Shown piece after piece: positions 1-8,433 of a DNA stretch of 64,000 nt. The notes under the pieces are model-generated. The model made no database searches. It was not told where the DNA came from and saw only the letters and a list, made by a program, of their open reading frames with translations. Where the stretch lies: assembly GCF_021699055.1 (NCBI RefSeq), contig NZ_SSXC01000008.1, forward strand, positions 1 through 64,000. Reading direction: 5' to 3'. The translations under genes were made by a program, and so were the position numbers. Numbering within the stretch: the first letter of the stretch is position 1; every line of letters starts with the position of its first letter. The DNA comes from Blastococcus sp. MG754426 (lineage in GTDB: Bacteria; Actinomycetota; Actinomycetes; Mycobacteriales; Geodermatophilaceae).

Positions 1-29
1 GCCAGGGGGGCGGGAGGTGGGCTAGCGGG

Positions 30-1808
30 TCACTCCTCGATCCAGACGTTGGCGACGTCGCCGTTGCGCGTCCAGCTCAGGAACTCGAAGCCGCCGAGGC
101 GCTCGGAGTGCATGGTCGGCGTCTGGGTGAAGGCGACGGGGACCCAGGCGGCGTCCTCGGCCGCGATCCGGTCCGCCTCGGCCCAGGCCGCGTTCGCCGT
201 CTCCTCGTCGGTGGCGGCGAGCGCCTCGTCGATGGCCGCGTTGAACTCCTCGTTGTTCCAGCCACCGAAGTTCGGCGAGCCGGCGCTGTAGGTGCGGCCG
301 TCGAGCATCGGCACCAGGTAGGCCCGGGCGCCGAAGTAGTCCGCCCCCCAGGCGGCCGGGGCGATGTCCCAGACGCCCGCCCGCGTGGCGTCCTCGTTCT
401 GCAGGTACTCGCCGTAGAAGGCGTTCTGCGTGGTCACCAGGAGCTCGACCTGGAAGCCGGCCTCCTCCAGGTCCTGCTGCATGATCGTGGCGATCGTGCG
501 GTAGGGCTCGGTCTCGCGGTAGAGCAGCTTGACCGGCACCCCGTCGGGGTAGCCGGCCTCGGCCAGCATCTCCCGGGCCCGCTCCTGGTCACCGGACGGC
601 GGGACGTCGAGCGGGTTGATCTCCTCGTGCCCCGGGACGACGGGGGGCAGGACCTGGTTGGCGATGGTGGCGACCGCCTCGCCGCCGAGCACCTGCTGGA
701 TGGCCTGCTTGTCGACCGCGAAGTTGAGCGCCTGGCGCACCTCGGTCTTGGCGAAGGCGCCGTCGGCGTTCGGGCTCAGCGTGTTGATGACGATGTAGGG
801 CTTGATCCCGCCGTCACCACCGATGACCAGCCGCTCGTCCTGGGCGCGGTAGAGCGCCGGGACCTGCGCCGCCGGGACGACGGCGTCGGAGAACTGCATG
901 TCGACGGTGCCGGCCTCGATCTGCTGCTGCACCGCGGCGGCGTCCTGCCCGACGGCGACCTCGATCCGGTCGACGTAGGCCTCGCGGATCGGGTCGGAGT
1001 CGGCATCCCAGACGGGGTTGCGCTCGAGGACGAAGCTCTGGTCCGGCTCGTAGGACGCGATGCGGTACGGGCCCGAGGCGATCATGTTCTGCCGCAGCTC
1101 CGGGGAGTCGGGCAGGTAGTCGAGGTACTCGACCGGCTGCGGCGAGGTGAAGACGCCCAGCGAGAGGATGTTGAGGAAGTCCGCCGCCGGCTGCTTGAGC
1201 GTGAACTGGACCGTGTGCTCGCCGGTGGCCTGGACGCCGCTGATGTCGTTGTCCTCGATGTAGGCCCGGATGGCCTCGACCGTGCCGTCGACCTCGGCGA
1301 AACCGGTGCAGTACTCCTCGAGCCCGGCGATCGTCTCGGTGAAGTAGCTGGCCACCGCGGAGGGCTCGACCGGGTTGCACAGCCGCTCCATCGCCCGGAC
1401 GACGTCCTCGGCCACGATCTCACGCGGGCCGTCGGGGGCGTCGAACTCGATGCCCTCCTGCATCTCGATGGTGTAGGTCAGGCCGTCCTCGGAGATGCCG
1501 CCGTTCTCCACGGTCGGGATCTCCAGGGCGAGGTCCGCGGCCGGGATCGCCGGGCCGCCCTCGTTGTCGGGGTCGATGACCTGCGAGAACAGGTTGCGCG
1601 TGGTGGCGCGGTGGATCTGGTACTCGCCGACGCTGTAGGCCGACGAGGGGTCCAGGTGGAGCACATCGGCGTTCCCGGCGAGCTTCAGGGTGCCGCCGGT
1701 GCGCGGCTCGCTGCTGCCGTCGGCTTCCGTCCCACCCGAGTCGTCGCCGCAGGCGCTCAGCACCAACGCGGCGACCGCGGCCGTGACGAGGATCCTCTTC
1801 TGGTTCAT
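30..1808 (-). CDS. ABC transporter substrate-binding lipoprotein (family 5)
   Basis: A 592-residue extracellular solute-binding protein of the peptide/nickel type (SBP family 5, PF00496), which would capture oligopeptides or similar solutes outside the membrane. The N-terminus is a classic lipoprotein signal: MNQKR, a hydrophobic stretch, then LVLSAC with the lipobox cysteine near residue 20. The length fits DppA/OppA proteins. No permease or ATPase follows it, so it probably shares the importer encoded at 3.4-11.1 kb; the same tandem operator stands upstream of both. The ATG at 1808 gives the proper signal peptide. Substrate unknown. Confidence 0.93.
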   Translation of the reverse strand: MNQKRILVTAAVAALVLSACGDDSGGTEADGSSEPRTGGTLKLAGNADVLHLDPSSAYSVGEYQIHRATTRNLFSQVIDPDNEGGPAIPAADLALEIPTVENGGISEDGLTYTIEMQEGIEFDAPDGPREIVAEDVVRAMERLCNPVEPSAVASYFTETIAGLEEYCTGFAEVDGTVEAIRAYIEDNDISGVQATGEHTVQFTLKQPAADFLNILSLGVFTSPQPVEYLDYLPDSPELRQNMIASGPYRIASYEPDQSFVLERNPVWDADSDPIREAYVDRIEVAVGQDAAAVQQQIEAGTVDMQFSDAVVPAAQVPALYRAQDERLVIGGDGGIKPYIVINTLSPNADGAFAKTEVRQALNFAVDKQAIQQVLGGEAVATIANQVLPPVVPGHEEINPLDVPPSGDQERAREMLAEAGYPDGVPVKLLYRETEPYRTIATIMQQDLEEAGFQVELLVTTQNAFYGEYLQNEDATRAGVWDIAPAAWGADYFGARAYLVPMLDGRTYSAGSPNFGGWNNEEFNAAIDEALAATDEETANAAWAEADRIAAEDAAWVPVAFTQTPTMHSERLGGFEFLSWTRNGDVANVWIEE

Positions 1809-1867
1809 TTCCCGCCTTCTCGCTGTCTCGGGGTTGCTTCCAGCGCAGCCAACCGCGCACCCCGCCT

Positions 1868-1901
1868 GTTCGTCAAGCGATCACTTGTTCGTTATGCGAA
1901 C
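1868..1901. promoter_or_regulatory. Tandem 15-bp operator upstream of the first binding protein
   Basis: Two boxes, GTTCGTCAAGCGATC (1868-1882, half-conserved) and GTTCGTTATGCGAAC (1887-1901, perfect arms), start 19 bp apart. They lie 60-93 bp upstream of the ATG at 1808. The same layout recurs at 2788, 2899 and 11105. Five-base arms around a five-base spacer suit a dimeric regulator such as IclR-type proteins; that family is my inference, and no regulator gene is in the window. Confidence 0.65.
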
Positions 1902-1932
1902 GTAAGCTTCTCGTGACGGCCGGCGGTGCCGG

Positions 1933-2127
1933 TCAGCGACCGTCGGCGCCGCAGTCGTTCGGGCCGGGGATCTCCAGGCACACCAGGCGCAGCTCGACCT
2001 TCTCGAGCTCCTCCTGGGCGTTGTCGACGGCGTACATCGCGTAGAGCGAGACGACCAGGCTCAGCACGGTCAGCGTCACGTTGACGATGACCCCGCGGTC
2101 GCGCTCGACGGCAGGGGTGGTCTTCAC
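1933..2127 (-). CDS. Small single-pass membrane protein
   Basis: A 64-residue protein of unknown function. One transmembrane helix (about residues 13-33, from VIVNV to the YAV region) is followed by an acidic, probably coiled segment rich in E, V and L, then a short tail with two cysteines. The GTG start at 2127 is chosen because a strong AGGAGG ribosome-binding site lies just upstream. It sits 74 bp downstream of the SnoaL-like gene on the same strand and may share its transcript. Confidence 0.65.
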   Translation of the reverse strand: MKTTPAVERDRGVIVNVTLTVLSLVVSLYAMYAVDNAQEELEKVELRLVCLEIPGPNDCGADGR

Positions 2128-2201
2128 GGTTCCTCCTGGTGGGTGCGGTGGTGGGCGGACGGCGCGCCGTCCGTGTCGGGGCGCCGCCGCGCGGCGCCCG
2201 G

Positions 2202-2678
2202 TCATGCCACCGGGCGGCGCCCGATGGGGTGCATGGCCGCCCGGTGGAAGTCGACGGAGCCGGCCGCCTCCAGGCGGAGCCCGGCGATGCGCCACCCGCT
2301 CCCCGGTGTGCGCACGAAGCGGTGGTGGTACCGCCCCCACAGCTCCCCGTCCGGCGAACCGTCCACGTAGCGGTGCCACGCGTAGAGGTAGCAGGTGCTG
2401 CGGGCGGAGTCGTCGCCGTCCAGGACCACCTGCAGGTTGGACACGTGGTGGCTGGTCGCCGCGAAGGTCCCGGCGAGCCCGATCGCGATGGTCCGCGCGA
2501 TGGCACCGGCCCCGACGATGGTGGGGCTCTCGGGTCCGTAGTCGACGACCGCATCGGGGGTGAAGAGGGCGGCCACGTCGTCGGGCCGGTTCTCGTCGAA
2601 GAAGGCGCAGTAGGCGTGCACCAGGTCGGCCACGGCCTGCCGGTCGCCGATCTCCCGCACGGCACGGGCAAGATCCAT
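2202..2678 (-). CDS. SnoaL-like / NTF2-fold protein
   Basis: A 158-residue protein of the SnoaL-like fold (cone-shaped alpha+beta barrel; PF13577-type). It begins with a helix ending in AYCAFFDENRPDDVAALF, followed by the DAVVDYG strand, an ATSHHVSNLQV segment typical of the family, and a W/Y-rich barrel. The family includes small enzymes acting on hydroxylated or polyketide-like rings and many unknowns. The ATG at 2678 has a GGAGG site. It is transcribed divergently from the gene at 2938; the shared intergenic region holds two copies of the tandem operator. Confidence 0.8.
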   Translation of the reverse strand: MDLARAVREIGDRQAVADLVHAYCAFFDENRPDDVAALFTPDAVVDYGPESPTIVGAGAIARTIAIGLAGTFAATSHHVSNLQVVLDGDDSARSTCYLYAWHRYVDGSPDGELWGRYHHRFVRTPGSGWRIAGLRLEAAGSVDFHRAAMHPIGRRPVA

Positions 2679-2787
2679 CGGCGGGAACCTCCTCCCTCGG
2701 TGTGGCGGGCGGCCGGCGCCCGATGCTGCCGCCGGCGGCGGGGGCGGGCTCCACCGCCCGGCGCCCCGTCCGCCGGACCGGTCTGCC

Positions 2788-2821
2788 GTTCGCATATTGC
2801 ACTACGGTTCTTGATGCGAAC
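2788..2821. promoter_or_regulatory. Tandem 15-bp operator, SnoaL-like gene side
   Basis: Boxes GTTCGCATATTGCAC (2788-2802; conserved left arm, weak right arm) and GTTCTTGATGCGAAC (2807-2821) start 19 bp apart, as in the copies at 1868, 2899 and 11105. This pair lies 110-143 bp upstream of the minus-strand ATG at 2678, inside the divergent promoter region. Confidence 0.6.
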
Positions 2822-2898
2822 AAGCACCCCCCGTGGGCGCGGCGGGTCGCCGGCCGGTCGCGACCGCCCCTCCGTCTCACGGCACCGGGACGGCAAGA

Positions 2899-2932
2899 GT
2901 TCGTCCATCGAATGATTGTTCGTGATACGAAC
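2899..2932. promoter_or_regulatory. Tandem 15-bp operator abutting the 2938 start codon
   Basis: Boxes GTTCGTCCATCGAAT (2899-2913) and GTTCGTGATACGAAC (2918-2932) start 19 bp apart and are the best-conserved pair in the window. The second ends five bases before the GTG at 2938, so binding would directly block initiation there. No ribosome-binding site is visible between box and start, so the message may be leaderless. Confidence 0.65.
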
Positions 2933-2937
2933 ATGCC

Positions 2938-3354
2938 GTGACGATCGACGCGACGCAGCACCCGGACGCCGTCCGCACGCTCATCTGGGACGCCGTGCAG
3001 GAGATGTACGCCGCCCACATCGCCGGCGACCGCGCCCCCAGCGCCCGGTACCTGCACGAGGACATGACCATCTGGGATTCCGAGGAGGAGCCCCTCGTGC
3101 ACGGCACCGCCGGCCTGGAGGCGCTCCGCGACCGTCGGCCCACCGGTCCCGGTGCGCCTCGGGTGTGCGCCATCGACGTCGAGGAGCCCGTCATCGACGT
3201 GTGGGAGGACGTGGCGCTGTGCCGCCACGTGTTCCACGTCCACTTCGCCGACGGCGCCGCTCCGTCGCAGACGATCCGCAACACCGGTGTCTGGCGGCGC
3301 CACCCCCAGGGCTGGCGCATGGCGCACAACCACGAGGACGTCGTCCGCGGCTGA
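2938..3354 (+). CDS. SnoaL-like / DUF4440-type protein
   Basis: A 138-residue protein of the SnoaL-like/NTF2 fold. It has a long N-terminal helix (DAVQEMYAAHIAGD), an acidic strand region with HEDMTIWDSEE, and a C-terminal strand set including the FHVHF and GWRMAHNHEDV segments; NTF2-like proteins often end with such an H-containing strand. The GTG start at 2938 directly follows an operator box. It is divergent from the SnoaL-like gene at 2678 and convergent with the YczE-like gene, which ends 11 bp away. Substrate unknown; a role with the neighbouring importer is inferred from the shared operator only. Confidence 0.75.
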   Translation: MTIDATQHPDAVRTLIWDAVQEMYAAHIAGDRAPSARYLHEDMTIWDSEEEPLVHGTAGLEALRDRRPTGPGAPRVCAIDVEEPVIDVWEDVALCRHVFHVHFADGAAPSQTIRNTGVWRRHPQGWRMAHNHEDVVRG

Positions 3355-3365
3355 CCGGTGCCGGA

Positions 3366-4037
3366 TCAGCGCCCGGTGCCGGTCACCGCGCGGCCCGGGG
3401 CGGGTGCAGGCTCCGAGACGGTGAAGACGCGCAGCGTGCCATGCGCTAGGAAGGGCACCGCCACGGCGAACAGCACGGTGCCCAGCCCGACCGTGCCCCC
3501 GAGCAGCAGCCCGCCGACCAGCGCGCTGCTCTCCAGGCCCAGGCGGGCCGCCCACACCGGCATGCCGCGGGCCGCCAGGCCGGTCATCAGACCGTCCCGT
3601 GGCCCCGGGCCCAGCCCGGCGCCGATGTAGAGGCCGATGCCGATCCCGATGACGGTCACCCCGACCACGGTGAAGACGGTCCGCTCGAGCACGCCGTCGG
3701 CCTCGGGGAGCACGGCGAGGAACGCGTCCGTGGCCAGGCCTACCCCCACGACGTTGAGCACCGTGCCCAGGCCGGGGACCTGGCGGAGCGGGATCCACAG
3801 CACGAGCACGAGCAGCCCCAGCAGGATCGAGGCCTGCCCCAGCGTGAGCGGGGTCCGGCGGGCGATGCCCTGGTGCAGCACCTCGTAGGGCGGCAGCCCC
3901 GTTCCGGCCCGGGCCATCAGCGCGATGCCGAGCGCGATGACCACCAGCCCGACGACGAGCCGCGGCAGCCGGGCGCGCAGCTGGCGGCGCGTGGGCCAGA
4001 GCACCGTCCGCACCGGCTGCTCGGCCCTCCGCGTCAC
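3366..4037 (-). CDS. YczE/YitT-like integral membrane protein
   Basis: A 223-residue membrane protein with about five or six hydrophobic helices and the family's repeated pattern: RLVVGLVVIALGIALMARAG near the start, then a GLGP-type loop before DGLMTGLAARG. These match the YczE/YyaS family, whose function is unsettled. The GTG start at 4037 overlaps the DUF885 stop by four bases (GTGA), making this the last gene of the importer operon. Confidence 0.8.
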   Translation of the reverse strand: MTRRAEQPVRTVLWPTRRQLRARLPRLVVGLVVIALGIALMARAGTGLPPYEVLHQGIARRTPLTLGQASILLGLLVLVLWIPLRQVPGLGTVLNVVGVGLATDAFLAVLPEADGVLERTVFTVVGVTVIGIGIGLYIGAGLGPGPRDGLMTGLAARGMPVWAARLGLESSALVGGLLLGGTVGLGTVLFAVAVPFLAHGTLRVFTVSEPAPAPGRAVTGTGR

Positions 4038-5671
4038 CACCGGCCGGCTGCGTCGAGCGCGTCGACGTCGCTGCGGTCGCCGAGCAGCTCCCAGCGCTGC
4101 AGGGAGAACGGCACATTGCCGTTCAGCCAGACGTGGTCGTGGAAGGCGCGCAGGGAGAAGGAGTCGCCCAGGCGGGCGACCGCGTCGGCGAGCATCCGGA
4201 GGATCTCGCGCTTGCCGACGAGGTAGGTCATCGCGTGCCCGGGGTTCGCCGCGTAGGACGCGGTCTCCTCGAAGGCGGTCTCCTCGTCCATGGGCACCCG
4301 GTCCACGAACGCCGCGACCGCTTCGTCGACGCCCCACGCGCCGGTCGCCAGGTTGACGTCGACGATGACCCGCAGGGCCCGGAGCCGGTTGAAGTTGTGC
4401 ACGACCTGCCGGGAGTGCGGCGCGTCGTCGAACAACCCGGCCTGCAGCATCAGCTCCTCGTTGTAGAAGGCGATGCCCTCGTTGGGGATCGAGTCGTAGT
4501 AGCGACGGCGGAGGGGGTCGGGGTGGGCCCAGGACAACGCCAGCTGCTGGTAGTGGGCGCCCTCGTGGACGATGCCCAGCCGCGGGTCCCGCGCGTTGGC
4601 CGCGTAGAAGTACGGCAGCGCCGGTCCCGGGTCGGGCGTGTAGGAGACGCCGTCCTCGTGCAGCCGGCCCTCGAAGGTCAGGTCGTCCGTGACGCCGAGC
4701 CACTGGATCGGCCGGAGGTAGGCCGGCAGCGGTGCGGTGAGGTAGTCGCGCAGCGTCGGCGGCTGGGAGAGCAGCCCCTCGCGCTCGTAGAAGTCCCGGA
4801 CCTGGCGGGCGTCCCGCGCCTGGCGGGCCACCTGCTCCTCGGCCGTGACCGGCAGCGCGGGCAGCGGCACCTCCCGGTTGCGGTTGCGCTCCAGCGTCTC
4901 CCAGACGACGGCGCGGTCGTACTCCTGCTGGGCCGCGGCCACGAGCGCCTCCGGTTCGGCGGGGGTGAGCGCGACGTGCCGCAGGAACCAGACGAACGCC
5001 TCCCGCCCGACCCCGACCGTCGTCGTCATGCCCGGGGCCGCCGACCAGAGCCACTCCCGCAGCTCCACGAGCGACCGCACCGCGGTCCCGGCCGCCCTCG
5101 CCAGGGCGTCGAACTGGCCGGCGTCCAGGTGCTCGCGCAGCCCGGCGACCGACGTCGGGAGCGCCTCCTCGATGTCGCCGAGCAGGCGTGCGGCGGCGCG
5201 GGCGAGCGGCCCGGCCCCCGCCCGCGCCAGGTTCTCGCGGGCCACGGCCACCTGTGCGGGCACGGCGTCGAGGACCGCCTGCAGGCTGCCGCGGGTCGCG
5301 GCGTCGAACGGCGGGGGGCGCAGGAGCAGGTCGAAGTAGGGGCCCAGGACCTGCCCCACGAGCAGCACGGCGTCCCGCTCCCAGTTGCGCAGGACGTCGA
5401 GGTCCCAGGTCACCCGGGCGAGCGCGGAGCCGAGCAGCCGGTGGTCCACCTGCACCGGTACGGGCGCCGAGGAGACGTCCAGCCCCTCCCACCTGGCGCG
5501 GAACTCCGCGGCCCGCCGGCGCTTCTCCTCGACCGCCGCCGCGGAGAACTGCGGCAGCCAGCCCGCGGGGTGGTCCACGCGCGGGATGTCGTCGGAGGTC
5601 CGCAGGGCGGTGGCCAGGCGCCACTCCCAGATCTCGGCACCCAGGTCACGTACGGCGGTCTCGGCGGTCAT
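4034..5671 (-). CDS. DUF885 family hydrolase
   Basis: A 545-residue DUF885 protein (PF05960), a family distantly related to zinc peptidases; some members are thought to be carboxypeptidase-like. The key segment is near residue 370: GIVHEGAHYQQLALSW contains an HExxH-like HEGAH motif. It is followed by DSIPNEGIAFYNEELM, where a downstream glutamate could be a metal ligand, and YAANPGHAMTYLVGK. No signal peptide is present, so it is probably cytoplasmic and may cleave peptides brought in by the adjacent ABC importer. The ATG at 5671 overlaps the preceding ATPase stop (ATGA). Confidence 0.85.
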   Translation of the reverse strand: MTAETAVRDLGAEIWEWRLATALRTSDDIPRVDHPAGWLPQFSAAAVEEKRRRAAEFRARWEGLDVSSAPVPVQVDHRLLGSALARVTWDLDVLRNWERDAVLLVGQVLGPYFDLLLRPPPFDAATRGSLQAVLDAVPAQVAVARENLARAGAGPLARAAARLLGDIEEALPTSVAGLREHLDAGQFDALARAAGTAVRSLVELREWLWSAAPGMTTTVGVGREAFVWFLRHVALTPAEPEALVAAAQQEYDRAVVWETLERNRNREVPLPALPVTAEEQVARQARDARQVRDFYEREGLLSQPPTLRDYLTAPLPAYLRPIQWLGVTDDLTFEGRLHEDGVSYTPDPGPALPYFYAANARDPRLGIVHEGAHYQQLALSWAHPDPLRRRYYDSIPNEGIAFYNEELMLQAGLFDDAPHSRQVVHNFNRLRALRVIVDVNLATGAWGVDEAVAAFVDRVPMDEETAFEETASYAANPGHAMTYLVGKREILRMLADAVARLGDSFSLRAFHDHVWLNGNVPFSLQRWELLGDRSDVDALDAAGRW

Positions 5672-6705
5672 CAGCTCTTCCGGGTCGGGTGCCGGTCGTC
5701 CGCCGGCAGCGTGCGAGGGGTGAGGGACAGCGGGCGCCCGTCGTCGGGGCCCGCACCGGTGGCCCCGGCCAGCAGGCAGGCGGCCAGGTGACCGGTGCCC
5801 ACCGGCAGGAGCACCGGGTCGTCGACGTGGCAGGGGGCCGCGACGCGCGGGCAGCGGGTCGAGAACCGGCAGCCCTCCGGCGGGCTGGCCGGGTCGGGCA
5901 CCTCGCCCGTCAGGGCCCGCGGCAGCTCGGCGTCCCGGCCCAGCCGGGGCACGGCGGCCATGAGGGCCGACGTGTACGGGTGCTGCGGACGGTCCCACAC
6001 CTGGGCCGTGGGGCCGGACTCGACGATCCGGCCCAGGTACATGACCGCCACGCGGTCGGCGATCCGCCGGACCACCGACAGGTCGTGCGAGATGAACAGC
6101 AGCCCCATGCCGAGGGAGCGCACGAGGTCGAGCAGCAGGTCGGCCACCTGCGCCTGCGTGGAGGCGTCGAGCGCGGAGACCGCCTCGTCGGCGACGATCA
6201 CCGACGGCTCGGCGGCCAGCGTCCGGGCGATCGCGATGCGCTGCCGCTGCCCGCCCGAGAACTCGTGGGGGTACCGCCCGGCCACCTCGGGGTCCAGCCC
6301 GACGGCGACGAGCAGGTCCCCGACCCGGGCCGACCGGGCGGCCGGACCGGTGAGCGAGTGCGGGAGGCCGTCGGCGATCTGCCGGCCCACCCTCCGCCGC
6401 GGGTTCAGGGACGCGTAGGGGTCCTGGAAGATCATCTGGAGCCGCCGGTCGTGGACGGGCCGTGCGGAGCGGCCGACCTCGCGGGCGGGGCGGCCGTCGA
6501 GGGTCACCGTGCCACCGGCCCGCGGCAGCAGCCCGACGACGGCCCGCGCGAGCGTCGACTTCCCGCAACCGGACTCGCCGACCAGGCCGACCACCTCACC
6601 GGCCCGCACGTCGAGGTCCACACCCGCGACGGCGGTGACCAGCTGCCGGTCCCGCACGTAGTCCACCGAGAGGTCGCGGACCTCCAGCAGCGTCTGCGTC
6701 GTCAC
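5671..6705 (-). CDS. Peptide ABC transporter ATPase, DppF/OppF type
   Basis: A 344-residue ATP-binding subunit of a dipeptide/oligopeptide importer. Visible motifs are Walker A GESGCGKST (about residues 43-51), the Q-loop in MIFQDPYASLNPR, signature FSGGQRQRIAIAR, Walker B VIVADEAVSALD and the H-loop in LLFISHDLSVV. The C-terminal oligopeptide/dipeptide domain has the cysteine cluster CRFSTRCP...APCH that can hold an Fe-S cluster in relatives. GTG start at 6705, one base after the previous stop. It pairs with the ATPase at 6707-7552. Confidence 0.95.
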   Translation of the reverse strand: MTTQTLLEVRDLSVDYVRDRQLVTAVAGVDLDVRAGEVVGLVGESGCGKSTLARAVVGLLPRAGGTVTLDGRPAREVGRSARPVHDRRLQMIFQDPYASLNPRRRVGRQIADGLPHSLTGPAARSARVGDLLVAVGLDPEVAGRYPHEFSGGQRQRIAIARTLAAEPSVIVADEAVSALDASTQAQVADLLLDLVRSLGMGLLFISHDLSVVRRIADRVAVMYLGRIVESGPTAQVWDRPQHPYTSALMAAVPRLGRDAELPRALTGEVPDPASPPEGCRFSTRCPRVAAPCHVDDPVLLPVGTGHLAACLLAGATGAGPDDGRPLSLTPRTLPADDRHPTRKS

Positions 6706-6706
6706 G

Positions 6707-7552
6707 TCAGCCTCCCAGCCCGGTCGCCGCCACGCCGGGGGAACGGTGGTCGGGACCGCCCTCCGGGGCGGTGCCCGGGTCGGACAGGGCGTCGAGCAGC
6801 GAGGCGGTGTACGGGTGGCCGGGGGCGGCCAGCACCTCCCGGGTCCGGCCCTCCTCCACCACGCGGCCCGCCTTCATGACGTAGAGCCGGTCGCTGGTCA
6901 CGTTCATGACACCCAGGTCGTGGGTGATGAGCAGGACCGCCATCCCGGTCTGGGCCCGGAGGTCGTCCAGCAGCCGCAGGACACCGGCCTGCACGGTGAC
7001 GTCGAGCGCCGTCGTCGGTTCGTCGGCGATCAGCAGCCGCGGCTCGCAGGCCAGCGCGACGGCGATGGCGATGCGCTGCTTCATCCCACCGGAGAACCGG
7101 TGCGGGTAGGCGCGCACGGCCTCCGCCGGGTTGGGGATGCGCACCTGCTCCAGGAGCTCGAGCGCCCGGGCGGCGGCCGCCCTCTTCGAGATCCCGCGGT
7201 GGACGCGGAGGTGCTCGGTGATCTGGGTGCCGACGTCGAGCATCGGGTGCAGCGCGGTGGTCGGGTCCTGGAAGACCATCGCGACCTGGGCACCGCGCAG
7301 CTCGCGGAGGTCCCGGGGCCGCAGCGCCAGGACGTCGCGCCCGTCGAAACGCACCTCTCCCCCGGTCCGCGCTCCGTGCGGCACCATGCCGAGCACCGAG
7401 AGCGCGGTGAGCGTCTTGCCGCTGCCGCTCTCGCCGGCCAGGCCGACGACCTCTCCGGCCGCGACGTGCAGGCTCACGTCCTCGACCAGCGCCTTCCCGC
7501 CGTCGCGCCCCGGGAGCCGGATGGACAGCCCGTCGATCTCCAACAGGCTCAT
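6707..7552 (-). CDS. Peptide ABC transporter ATPase, DppD/OppD type
   Basis: A 281-residue ATP-binding subunit: Walker A GESGSGKT (about 41-48), Q-loop MVFQDPTTALHP, signature FSGGMKQRIAIAVAL, Walker B LLIADEPTTALD, H-loop LLITHDLGV. It is shorter than most DppD proteins; the C-terminal oligopeptide domain is cut back to a few residues after HPYTASLLDAL and lacks the cysteine cluster of its partner. ATG at 7552 overlaps the permease stop (ATGA). Confidence 0.94.
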   Translation of the reverse strand: MSLLEIDGLSIRLPGRDGGKALVEDVSLHVAAGEVVGLAGESGSGKTLTALSVLGMVPHGARTGGEVRFDGRDVLALRPRDLRELRGAQVAMVFQDPTTALHPMLDVGTQITEHLRVHRGISKRAAAARALELLEQVRIPNPAEAVRAYPHRFSGGMKQRIAIAVALACEPRLLIADEPTTALDVTVQAGVLRLLDDLRAQTGMAVLLITHDLGVMNVTSDRLYVMKAGRVVEEGRTREVLAAPGHPYTASLLDALSDPGTAPEGGPDHRSPGVAATGLGG

Positions 7553-8433
7553 GCCGACGTCCCTCTCGTCGCGCGGGCGGTCCGGGGGTCCAGGGCGTCG
7601 CGCAGGCTGTCCCCCAGGAAGTTGAAGGCCAGCACGATCGACAGGATCGCCAGGCCCGGGAAGACCCCGACCCACCAGAAGCCGAAGGTTCGCGCGCCCT
7701 CGGACACCATGGCACCCCACTCGGGGGTCGGCGGCACCGCACCCAGGCCGAGGAAGGACAGCCCCGAGAGCAGCAGGACCGCGTTGCCGAGCTCCAGCGT
7801 GGCGAGCACCAGCACGGGGCCGGCCACGTTGGGCAGGATCTCGCGGACGAGCGCCCGGATCGAGGAGATCCCCAGCAACCGGCTGGAGGCGACGAACTCG
7901 CTGTTGCGCAGGCTCAGCACGAGGCTGCGCGTCACCCGGGCGTACACCGGCCAGGAGACCACGACGATGGCCAGCACGGCGTTGCGCAGGTTGGGCCCCA
8001 GCGCCGCCACGACCGCCATCGACAGGATGATCGCGGGGAAGGCGAAGAAGAGGTCCACGACGCGCATGAGGACCTCGTCGAGCTTGCCGCCGACGTAGCC
8101 GGAGACGGCGCCCACGACCGCACCGAAGACCAACGACAGGGCCACCAGCATGAAGGCCAGCGGGATGCTGATCCGCGCACCGTGGACGACCCGCGACAGC
8201 ACGTCCCGGCCGAGGCCGTCGGTGCCCATCAGGTGCTCCGCCGACGGCGGCAGGAAGCGAGCCGCCTCCTGTGCCAGGGGATCGGCCGGTGCGATCCACG
8301 GGGCGAACGCGGCGAGCACGACCCAGCCCAGGGCGACGGTCACCCCCACGAGCGCCAGCGGCCGGCGCCACGCGGGACCGATGCGCAGACGGCGCGCGGG
8401 AACCGGTGCGGCGGGTGCGGTGACGGCGCTCAT
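7549..8433 (-). CDS. Peptide ABC transporter permease, DppC/OppC type
   Basis: A 294-residue inner-membrane permease. An N-terminal cytoplasmic stretch with helix 1 (LALVGVTVALGWVVLAAF) leads to the extracytoplasmic loop containing the family pattern HLMGTDGLGRDVLSRVVHGARISI. The EAA loop that docks onto the ATPase is seen in ASSRLLGISSIRALVREILPN. It forms the importer channel with the DppB-type subunit. The ATG at 8433 overlaps the preceding stop by four bases. Confidence 0.94.
   Translation of the reverse strand: MSAVTAPAAPVPARRLRIGPAWRRPLALVGVTVALGWVVLAAFAPWIAPADPLAQEAARFLPPSAEHLMGTDGLGRDVLSRVVHGARISIPLAFMLVALSLVFGAVVGAVSGYVGGKLDEVLMRVVDLFFAFPAIILSMAVVAALGPNLRNAVLAIVVVSWPVYARVTRSLVLSLRNSEFVASSRLLGISSIRALVREILPNVAGPVLVLATLELGNAVLLLSGLSFLGLGAVPPTPEWGAMVSEGARTFGFWWVGVFPGLAILSIVLAFNFLGDSLRDALDPRTARATRGTSA

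Noticed and set aside
108-1916. Long rightward reading frame opposite the first binding protein
   Set aside because: It is the antisense frame of a clear family-5 binding protein; its R/V/D/G-rich sequence is typical of shadow frames in high-GC DNA.
4133-6879. Long rightward frames opposite DUF885 and the ATPase genes
   Set aside because: Antisense to well-recognised genes with no domain, so shadow frames.
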